Below, one piece after another: positions 6,291 to 14,524 of a stretch of DNA of 14,581 nt. The DNA comes from Cyclostephanos tholiformis. Taxonomy: Eukaryota; Bacillariophyta; Thalassiosirophyceae; Thalassiosirales; Thalassiosiraceae. The translations under genes and the position numbers were made by a program. Each line of letters opens with the position of its first letter. The first letter of the stretch is position 1. The stretch is taken from the NCBI GenBank assembly GCA_036939975.1, contig JALLPB010000569.1:1-14581 (forward strand). The letters are read 5' to 3'. A model generated the notes under the pieces. That model saw nothing but the letters and a program-made list of their open reading frames with translations. It did not search any database and had not been told where the DNA came from.

Positions 6291-9200
6291 ATGGCTAAGA
6301 TCCCACCAAGCAAAATCGGGAGTAGGAGGGGCAAGAAGGCTGATGAGGCGATGCCCGCCAAGAGGAACGTCACCATCAAGGCTTTCTTCCAAAGGACTAT
6401 GACGAAGAATCCTAGAGTAGCCGTCGCGACGGCGACGGCGCTGGACAGATCTGTGGCGAAGGCAGAGGCGGACACTGCGTCGTCATCGTCGTCTGACGAG
6501 GACGTCTCAGGACCCGCCCCTCCCCCTCCCTCCTCCTCTAGGGCGAAAGCGGTGTCGCTGCCGACGCCCAAATCCCCATCGAGCAAGGAGACGAGGAACC
6601 CCTCCACTGCGCCTCCGACTGGCCCCGTCAGGTCCCCCGCGAAGCCCGCACTGCCCGATGGCGCCACGGAGTGCACCTTCGCCTGTCCTGAGATCGGGGA
6701 GGGCTGGACGCAGCGTCTCGTGGCGCGAAAGGCCAAGGCCGGCGGCGAATGTGAAGTCGATGGCAATGGTTCGAAGGCCAAGCCGCACGTTGACAGGTAT
6801 TTCTTCGCCCCCAAGGGGGGGAGGAAGTTTCGTAGCATGGTCGAGGTCAACCGCTTCTTGAACGGCGACGATGACAAGGGTGCGTCGGCGGCCGCACCCG
6901 CGAGCAACGGCGGTTCTAAATCCCCAAAGAAGTCGAAGGGTGTAAAATTGTCTTCCATCGACAAGAAGTCATCGTCCGCCAAGGAGGAGGAGAGGACAAC
7001 GGGTCCGAGGTATTCCGTGGGCACGGTTGTGTCCAAGGTGTTCCGCGTGGAGGACATGGACGCTAACCGTTCCTTCTCAGGAGCGGTCACGGCATACAAT
7101 CCCGAGGAGGGGTTTTACACGGTGAGATACGAGGACGGTAATGAGGAGGATATGAGTGAGGCTGAATTGGAAACGTTAGTCGAGAATGTTGTAGGCAACG
7201 TCGACGTCCGCAGGGTGGATAGGAAAATGCAGCAGGGCAGGCGGAAGGAGAAGGCTTCGGCTAAGAGGGCTTCTGACTCGGACGCGAAGATTGTTGCCGC
7301 CAAAAAGAAGCGACGCACCTCTGTGATGGACATTGGTGATGAAGATGACAACTTCGATGCGAGGGGGACGCCTTTGCTGAAGGAGGATGCGCCTCGCGGC
7401 AGAACTCTTCGTCGAACTGCCAAGAAGAAGGTGGTCTATTTTACCAAGAGCGATTCAGAGATAGAGTCCGATGAAGATAGCGGAGACAAAAATAACAACA
7501 ATGTCTCTGCGATTAAAGGCAAGGGAAGAGTTACCTGTGTGACTAAGGGCTGCGGGGGCAAAAAGAGGATGTCTACTGACAGTGACAGCGACGAATTCCA
7601 GCTGGGCCCTGATGCAGACGATGAGGATGAGTCCATCGCACTTGATTCCGAATCAGATTTCGAATCCGAAGATGAGGCTCCAAAGAAGACGAAGGGTAGG
7701 GGCAAGAAGGCCGCCTCTGCAAAAAAGAAACTAATGACCAAAAAGAACCGTGGTGATGTTGATGATGATGATGAGGAGGAGGAGGAGGAAAAGAACGAAG
7801 GCTCGAAGTTGGTGTCGGGGTCCATCGAAGAATTGTGCAAAAAACAAATCAAATTCACCAAACCATTGAATAATCCACAAAAGTTTCCAAAAGATGGTCC
7901 ATATGTTGATCCGGTTGGCATTGACGCCACGGATGGCATTGTCGAGGGTATCATCGGCAGGATGGTCCAGAAGGTGGGCAAGCTGTTGTTGACTGCCACC
8001 AAACGCGCGGATTCCGAACGCGAGATGGGAGAACTGAGCTTTCCGATCAAGTTGAATACCGCCTGTTCGGGCACAGACGCTCCCAGTATCGCACTGGGGC
8101 TGGTCAAGGAGAGTCTGGATCGATTCTGCGACTCGCAATTGTCTAAGGGAGAAGCTGTTTGTAACGGTGGGCATGGGTTTGACTACGAGCATAATATGTC
8201 ATGCGAGATCGAACCGTTCAAGCAGGCATACATTGGAAGGAACTTTCCCGGAGTGCTGCTTTTCCCCGACATAACTAAATTGACGGAAAAGGAGACCGTG
8301 GTTGATGTTTATGGTAAAGAGGAGAGGATTCCCAAGGGTAAGCTTCATTTCTGAGTTGTTGCACATTTTTTTTTCATCTCTTTGTGAGAAACTCATTGTC
8401 GTGTTTTCTTTTTACAACAGCGAATCTGTTCGTCGCGGGCACATCATGCAAAGATTTTAGCATGTTAAAATCATCTCATCGGAAAGGTGAGGTCTTTTAT
8501 GCCATTTCTCTTTTCGCATGAACACAAAAACTGAGTCCATCCACATATTTCGTCTACACTGCACAACGCCAGATATCGAGGACAAAGGAACGAGTGGACA
8601 GACCTTCCTCGCGGCTGTCGAATATCTTGAGCAGGAGCAACCTTCCGTTGCATTATTCGAGAATGTTGACAATGCACCGTGGGATAAGATGCAAGAATAC
8701 ATTCGAGGACGGTTGCACCTTAGCGAGAGGAATTCAATTAAAAATATTACGGACATAAAGAAAGGCAGTGAGTACTAGTTTGAACTTCGAAGGGATTTGC
8801 TCAACCTCTCCACTAAATGCATGCACAATTTTTTCATTCATTCTTTTTTAGATGCCGATAAAGATCTTCAGTTTTCCGTTAATAAAGATGGTCGTTATGT
8901 CGTGGAGAATGTGCCAAAACAAGTGGGAGTCAGGGCTGGTTGCCTTGTTCAAGGTTTCGTCCGAGCAGATGATGAACCTGATAATGTCCAACCGTTGAAG
9001 GCAAAAAAGTCAGACGAAAACAGGATCCTGAACCTTGGACAGCTTGCGAAAGAACACGGGATCGACTTGGAGGAAGACATATTGGTCATGGAGAAAAAAG
9101 CCCGATACTGCACTCATCTCATCCGACTTGACACAAAGGATTATGGTCTGCCCCAGACACGGAACCGGCAATATCTCTTTGTCTGGAGGTCGGATGATCC

Positions 9201-12200
9201 TGCTGACGATTTGGGAGAGTACTTTCAGCTACTAATGGATCATTTCAAGATGCCCTTGCATCACTCGATGGAAGCCTTTCTCTTGCCGCCCACACATGAT
9301 CGCATACGATGTTTTCGCGAGGCGTTACGGTCTGGGCCAGGACTCATGGTTGCCAAAGAACGCGCAAAAGAGAATGATTTCTTTGATTGGGAATTAACAG
9401 GCAAGCGGATTAGTATTGACTTCCTGTTGCGTTCATCAATCGCTTTCACTCATTCTGTCGAATGATTTTCTTACATCTCCTATTACTTCTCACAATAGGG
9501 GTCAAGGATCTTGCACATCACCTCAACACCAGAGCAGTGAATGGGGTTGAGGAACGGTCTCGTTGGCTTACCCAGTGGAACACTCGGGGACGGAAAGTGG
9601 CTCCTGGTCTATGGCCGGAACTTGTTGCCATGTGGAACATGCGTCGTTGTGATCTCATCGATACCTTTTCAGCCTTAACTGTACGCGATGCCATTTCGAG
9701 GGATCCTCTCCATCATTCATTCACTTGGGACCTTAGCCAAAATGTGAACAGAACTACCGTTCGAAACTCAACTACTGGTGTTAGTGGATGGTAGGTGCAG
9801 CAAAGGTGTACATGCGATGGATGTTATGTTTTCTTCACTCTCTCAATAAAACACTGTTCTCTCTCTCTTAAAGTGTCACTCCTGGTGGAGAACTGCTACT
9901 TCCAAACAAAGGAAGAACAATGATGGGATTCGAGAAGCTATTACTGCAGGGCATTCCATTTACTCGCCTTGCCCTTGGTCCTGAAACGGAAGTCCAACTG
10001 TCTGATCTAGCAGGAAATGCAGTGAGTATCATTGTTTCTTCACTTGAGAATGGAATTAGCTTGGGTTGTTTAGTTAACATTAACCTGATTCTCTTTTTTA
10101 ATTCATCCTTCAGATGTCCATGACTGTTGTCTGTGCAACCATTCTTTCTGCAATCTGCGCACCTCAGTTGCGTCGAGAAGAAAACAGAATCAAGAATGTG
10201 AACTTGAGCAATTATCACTTGAGTCAAAAGTATGATTCAGCAAACGGAGCAGTCCTCTCTGAGCGCGGAGACCTCCATGGCAAAAAAATCACAATTAAAG
10301 ACTTTAACGAAATCTTTTCCAAAATTGCCTGCGATCTCGCTGTCGATGCATTCCAAAGCTCAGTTTTGTGCCATTCTGAGTCATCTGGCCAAATGTCGCA
10401 AGGTAAAATTCTTGAGTGCGACTCCTGTGGTTTCGGGATTTGTGACACACAAACATCTCTCCATCAAATCGAAAGCCATAATTTGAAAGAAGTCGTCATC
10501 GCAGGAAAGAGGGCCAATCCTCACGAATTTGAGATGAAAATACGCTGCTTGGTTCCCTCAGCAATCGCATTAGGAAAATCCTGGGAGGAGGCTATTCCAG
10601 ATTGTAAAGGTTTGGAATCTTACAGCTTCCAACTCCAGGTAAGCCATATATGATTCGTTGGTGTACTTATTTCGAGACGAGATGCTCGACGTGTCATTTG
10701 AAAATAACCCTGCATTTTACCCTCATATCATAGCGTGTGGATCGAATGAGGGGGCATTGGCTTTTGACGTATGGAGCCTGGGAGGATTATGGCTCTGGCC
10801 GTCAAGTTTCTGAGATTCGGATTGCTCTTGGGCAGCTTGGAAGACTTCAAAAGAATTTTGGACTCGCTGTTTATCTTAAATGTTTTGCTCCAGCTATTCG
10901 ACTCGAAAATCCCCAACGCGGTGTGTTAAAAGATGCCGCTCGCCTTTTCTTTAAGGTGGAAGGAAAGTCGATTGACGCTCATTCCTCAAATTGGGAGATC
11001 AGGGCGAAGCCTGTCAATGGCAAGTTGAATATTGTTGGCTCTGATCCTTGTGATTCTCAACGGGTTCAAATAGGGTTGACGGATTGTGCAGCGGATTCAC
11101 TCAAGAACCACACGCAAAAAAAACAGTTTACTGAGAGTCTTCCTAAGTCAAGGAATAGTCTGGTGCATTATCATCCAATGTGGAAGACTTGGCCAGGAAC
11201 AATTGTCGTCAGTGGTGATGACAATGACTTAGTGAATGGAACCTACAAGAAAATGAGCTGTCGACACTCGGTAGTTCTATCTGCACTTTGGAGACGCGAT
11301 CCTAGCGGGAAATCTCCGGCTTTGTACATTTACATCAGACCGGATGTCATAAGATCAGACCTAGATGTAGCGGTGATCTCGAAGACCCCATCCTACTTGG
11401 ACAAAATGGAAATATGTGAGCTGAAGGATTGGATCCCTGAAAATGCTTTCGTAGAGGAGACACACATTACTGAGGTTGATTTTTTGAGCTGGAAACCTGC
11501 ACCTGAACTGAAGGTGGAAGTGCTCGTGCCGTCGATGATAATGCAAAGACAAGCAGCGACGTTCCACGAACAGATTTGCAGTGTTCCGTCTGAATCACCT
11601 GTCCTTTGTGAGTTGAGTGGTCTGTCGAGAGAAGCGATGAAATCGCTTCTTCAGCACAGTTCTGAATCAGATAATTCAGTAATCGTTCCAATCGATCTGG
11701 TTGGAAAGATGGGTTCTCGTAATTCAAAGCGGCTGTCCATTTTGGCAGCACCGTTGCTACTGAAGTATGCCGCGGAAGGAATGCTGCCACTTCAGTTATT
11801 ACATTGGTACAGACTTTCACAGCCAGAAGAATGCAGATTCGGGCTTTGTGAAGTGAGTTTTCCGTCTCGCCCTCATGAGAGGTGGCGCAAGGTTGAGCCG
11901 AAAGGAAACAAGAAAGAAAAGTCATCGCATGAACGTGAATTCGATGCGGTTGAGTCTAATGACTTTTACCAGGTGAGTAGATTCTTACCAGTATCCATTG
12001 CAATATTATCCTACTGATATCTTTATTGTCTACTTGAACTTGACTTGAAATACATATGTAGAAACTTTTGCTACGTCCACCTGTGTTTAAAGTGAGTGTG
12101 GACAAACCAAATGGTAAACTCATCATCCGCATGAATCCAGTTGTAGCCGGACACCAAGCAGCTGCACATCTCATACGAGGAAGAGGCTTGAGTGACGACT

Positions 12201-14344
12201 ATGCGAAATCGGTCGAAGTCTTTTACTGCCTCTCAGAGTTAGCACGTATGGGTGAACCACTGACTAAGGAGTTTCATGTTCCCAATTCGGATGCATACGA
12301 TGAAGCAAAAGTCGACGGTATGGAATTGCCATTGTACCCTCGCCAGGCCAAGGCTTTAACAAGGATGCAGGCTATTGAAGCTGGTCAAGTTGAGTTTAGT
12401 GAAGAAGAAAGGAGTGAACACATCCTAAACGGAGTGGGTTGGTGTCTTATTGGACGTGCAACGAAAAAGTCTCCTCTGAAAGGAGGGGTGTTGGGTGATG
12501 CGATTGGAAGTGGCAAAACAGTTGTAACTATTGCTCTTATTCTCAGTAAAATCAAGATTGCTCGAGAAAATCGTAGTATTCCAAATGGTAGATCTGGGGC
12601 TACTTTGATTGTGGTCCCACCAGGATTAGTGCAGCAATGGGATGACGAGCGCAAGGTGCACAAAGCTTATAGAAAACGATTTGGTTCAATAAATGCTTGC
12701 ATTCGTCCTCACATTCTTCACATGTTTCCCTTTAATCTTGCAGAAATTCTCGAAAGATAAACTTAAAAGCATAATTATTGATTCCACTAACACTTTGAAG
12801 AGGTTCAGTGTGAAAGACATTTGTGAGGCAGACATGGTGATTGTACCTGCTGGCATAATTGAAGAGAGAGGGAAAACATCTGATTCTCGCCCATACACGG
12901 AACTCATGTCAACGAAAGCAGGGTCTATGAAAATCCCACCAGCACCATCAAATGGACACAAAGAAGCCCCGACCATAGAAGGTACATGGGTGCGAAATAT
13001 GGGATCAGGCCCAGCTATCTATGTGGGTAATGATGCTAAGCAGAAGCATCGTGATGAGCAGGCATTTTACGGCCATTGCTATTCTGAAGCAATTAAGCTT
13101 CTTCGTCAGCAGAAATTTATTGCGTCGGAGAAGGGTGTCCCCCTTGAATGGTTCACTTGGGAAAGGATTGTCGTTGATGAATGTCATGAATGCCTTGTTT
13201 CTACTCATAAGCAAGAACAGGAGAGCAAGGCTAGCGAATTTAAAGGCCAAGCTCGCAGAGGAGCTCGTGAGTTTCTTGGAGTAGGCTGCACTGATTCAAA
13301 ATCTCGTCCTCTGCTGGCAGAATCAGGAGTATGGGGTCTGACAGGAACACCTTTGCTTGAAACCGAGGCTCGCGTAACCGAATTAGCGAATCTCATGGGA
13401 GGCGAGTACACGACTTCTTCTTGTCGTAAGTTTGCCCCTCAAAACATACTTATTTGTTTTTTTTTATCAATGCAGGGACCTACCTCACTGGGTCCGCCCA
13501 TCACTGGCGTCGGGAGGAGCGTGAGTCTGGTCGTGACATCTTCTTGAATCAACAAGAAGAGGGTTTGAAAAGTCGTGAGTACAGATGTGCAATTCAAGAG
13601 TCTTGCCATGCATATGTGAGAGAAGCATGTCAACGCAATCGTGGCGAGGCCCTGAATGTGAATCTTGAGCGAATTCAAAAAGTCGTTAATATGTCTCAAT
13701 TGGACGGAGAATTATTCCTCAGCGCTATCAAAGAAGCAAATCTCGAGTCCTATTCAATCACTCCGGAGCAACTTGGTGACAAGGTGGGTAAAGGCCTCAC
13801 TGTCACTTCTTCCGCCACCGCACGTCATACTGCCCTGTTTGAGATTATTGATTCTATCCAAGCCAATGAGCCGCATACGAAAATCATTATCTTCGCAAAT
13901 GCTGTGTATTCTGGTTACACATCAGCTTTAGTAGCCCTGAAAGCCTCCGGGCGAAAATTTTCTTATGTCGACGACAATCACTCCGTGTTGGAGCAGAATG
14001 AGGTAATCTCCTGGTTTCGTCATACTGATGCCACTGCGGAAGATAGATTGCGCCCTCGAATTTTATTGCTCTCTTTCAACCAAGCTGCAGGGCACAACCT
14101 TCAAGAGGATTGTCATAATGTCATTATCTATGACCCTATGTACTCTGGTTCAGATGCAGTAGCTGATGCTAGTGTAGAGGAACAGGCCCTTGGCCGTGTT
14201 ATGAGACAAGGGCAAACACATGATGTCAAATGTTACCGTATCATTTTGAGGGGCCCCAACGGCGAGTGTTGCTTGGATGATGTTATTTTAGAAAGAAACA
14301 TGGACGAAGAAATATTGCGAGCGGCCACTTCCAACTTTGATTAA
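6291..14344 (+). CDS. DNMT5: DNMT5: cytosine-C5 DNA methyltransferase fused to SNF2 ATPase (2401 aa, 11 exons)
   Basis: Exons: 6291-8337, 8421-8486, 8573-8767, 8852-9400, 9499-9790, 9874-10021, 10114-10638, 10734-11972, 12062-12655, 12744-13425, 13476-14344. Joined length is 7206 nt, a multiple of three, and phases agree at all ten junctions. The start is the first in-frame ATG after TAA 6240-6242, with A at -3 and G at +4. Order: PIP-like motif (26-33), MBD-like (131-191), Tudor-like (240-297), charged linker with basic NLS-like runs, methyltransferase (584-1105), Cys/His cluster (1185-1221), family-specific middle (1275-1687), SNF2 ATPase (1774-2385). Fungal Dnmt5 maintains CpG methylation on hemimethylated DNA using ATP; the same nuclear role is inferred here. 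Intron 4 has an alternative donor. Confidence in the family is very high and in exact splice sites high, but there is no transcript evidence. Confidence 0.95.
6366..6389 (+). other. PIP-box-like motif in DNMT5 (residues 26-33)
   Basis: NVTIKAFF fits the PCNA-interacting consensus Q-x-x-(I/L/M)-x-x-(F/Y)-(F/Y) except for Asn in place of Gln, and it is flanked by basic residues. DNMT1 carries an N-terminal PIP box for recruitment to replication forks. A like role here is inference. Confidence 0.45.
6681..6863 (+). other. MBD-like (methyl-CpG-binding) domain of DNMT5 (about residues 131-191)
   Basis: GEGWTQRLVARK is followed after a ~18-residue Gly/Lys-rich loop by VDRYFFAPKGGRKFRSMVEVNRFL-type sequence (residues 167-190). 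This matches the MBD pattern: a GW start, basic first strands, a (Y/F)(Y/F)xSPxGKKFRS-like core, and a helix ending in hydrophobic-L. The loop carrying the DNA-contacting arginines in classical MBDs is longer here. Whether it binds methylated DNA cannot be told. Confidence 0.65.
7008..7181 (+). other. Tudor-like domain of DNMT5 (about residues 240-297)
   Basis: The segment RYSVGTVVSKVF ... FSGAVTAYNPEEGFYTV ... RYEDGNEEDMSEAELETL has the strand pattern of Tudor/SH3-like chromatin readers: a VG(x)VxK start, a GxV-x-Y strand, then YxVRYEDG(D/N)EE. Tudor domains often bind methyl-lysine or methyl-arginine through an aromatic cage; the ligand is unknown. Confidence 0.65.
8338..8420 (+). other. 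DNMT5 introns 1-3 (8338-8420, 8487-8572, 8768-8851)
   Basis: Donors are GTAAGC, GTGAGG and GTGAGT; acceptors are ACAACAG, CGCCAG and TTTTTAG. Lengths are 83, 86 and 84 bp, and all are phase 1. They bound exon 2 (66 nt, catalytic Cys) and exon 3 (195 nt, ENV motif). Reading across any of them brings stops or loss of the conserved frame. Coordinates given are for intron 1. Confidence 0.88.
9401..9498 (+). other. DNMT5 intron 4, probable GC-AG intron with a GT alternative
   Basis: The preferred donor is ACAG|GCAAGC at 9401, a near-ideal GC-type donor, giving ELTGGVKDLAHH across the junction. An alternative GT donor, ATTA|GTATTG at 9413, is in the same phase and would add four residues (giving 2405 in total) with an 86-bp intron closer to its neighbours' lengths. 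The acceptor ACAATAG (ends 9498) serves both. Confidence 0.6.
9791..9873 (+). other. DNMT5 introns 5-9 (9791-9873, 10022-10113, 10639-10733, 11973-12061, 12656-12743)
   Basis: Donors are GTAGGT, GTGAGT, GTAAGC, GTGAGT and GTGCAC. The acceptors end TAAAG, TTCAG, CATAG, TGTAG and TGCAG. Lengths are 83, 92, 95, 89 and 88 bp. Intron 5 is phase 2 and introns 6-9 are phase 0. Junction peptides fit the family: GCVTPGGE, GNAMSMT, QLQRVDR, FYQKLLL, DERKKFSKD. Coordinates given are for intron 5. Confidence 0.87.
10369..10479 (+). other. Cys/His cluster of DNMT5 (residues 1185-1221)
   Basis: C1185, C1201-x2-C1204, C1209, H1216 and H1221 lie just after the methyltransferase domain, where DNMT5 proteins from other organisms carry a RING-type finger. 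The spacing here is not a complete RING (eight ligands are not evident), so it may be a reduced zinc-binding module. Confidence 0.45.
12320..14296 (+). other. SNF2-family ATPase of DNMT5 (residues 1774-2385, exons 9-11)
   Basis: The Q-motif-like LYPRQ is followed by Walker A GDAIGSGKT (K1839), motif Ia LIVVPPGLVQQW, DECH (2030-2033) after WERIVV, and motif III LTGTPLL (2084-2090). The C-terminal lobe has KIIIFAN (2248-2254), ILLLSFNQAAGHNL (from 2308) and motif VI QALGRVMRQGQ, with R2353 and R2356 as arginine-finger candidates. A long insert separates motif Ia from DECH, as usual in DNMT5. The ATPase appears complete. Confidence 0.93.
13426..13475 (+). other. DNMT5 intron 10, unusually short (50 bp)
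   Basis: The donor GTAAGT follows TGTC and the acceptor is ATGCAG after a run of T. It is phase 1 and restores RTYLTGSAHHWRREE, a segment typical of the family. Its length is about 60 percent of that of the other introns. Both splice sites are strong. Confidence 0.88.
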
Positions 14345-14372
14345 CTTAAGAAGTATTCCTGATGTTAGAGCA

Positions 14373-14378
14373 AATAAA
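14373..14378 (+). promoter_or_regulatory. Putative polyadenylation signal of DNMT5
   Basis: AATAAA lies 28 bases after the TAA at 14342-14344 in an AT-rich stretch, giving a short 3' UTR. Confidence 0.55.
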
Positions 14379-14458
14379 AATAGTATTCATCTTAATGAAC
14401 TAAAAGGATCAAAGGCTCGCACTAATTGATATGATACTGACAACTTCTAAGTCATGGA

Positions 14459-14524
14459 TTAACTTGAAGACCCATTGCCATTGCCGTTGCAAGTGCCATT
14501 GCCGTTGTCGTTGTCGTTGTCGTT

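Larger units (their letters stand above)
8040..10131 (+). other. C5-methyltransferase domain of DNMT5 (residues 584-1105, exons 1-7)
   Basis: Motif I is CSGTDAP (592-598). CEIEPFK (638-644) fits motif II and FPDI (658-661) motif III, for cofactor binding. Motif IV is GTSCKDFS with catalytic C692 (TGC at 8447-8449), carrying Ser where most C5-methyltransferases have Pro. Motif VI is ENV (734-736; GAG at 8659). Motif VIII is QTRNR (871-875; CAG at 9154). After motif VIII come DNMT5-typical CVTPGGE (from 1050) and KLLLQGIP. Motif X is QLSDLAGNAMSMTVV (1091-1105), split by intron 6 between GNA and MSM. All residues needed for catalysis appear to be present. Confidence 0.92.

Noticed and set aside
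6239..7099. 286-codon minus-strand open frame opposite DNMT5 exon 1
   Set aside because: It is the shadow of the GC-rich coding strand: low-complexity Ser/Ala/Leu/Gly composition with no domain, while the plus strand has clear domains.
7436..8107. 223-codon minus-strand open frame rich in Ser/Phe/Leu
   Set aside because: It is the antisense of the Asp/Glu/Lys-rich linker and motif I region. Its poly-Ser run is simply the reverse of the GAT/GAG repeats.
8518..8572. Reading DNMT5 exon 3 as starting at the ATG at 8518
   Set aside because: The conserved segment starts at DIEDKG after the CGCCAG acceptor at 8572; the upstream 54 bases read as intron.
12650..12743. A GC donor (C|GCAAGG) for DNMT5 intron 9
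   Set aside because: It would be out of phase with the acceptor at 12743; AAG|GTGCAC at 12656 is in phase and gives DERKKFSKD.
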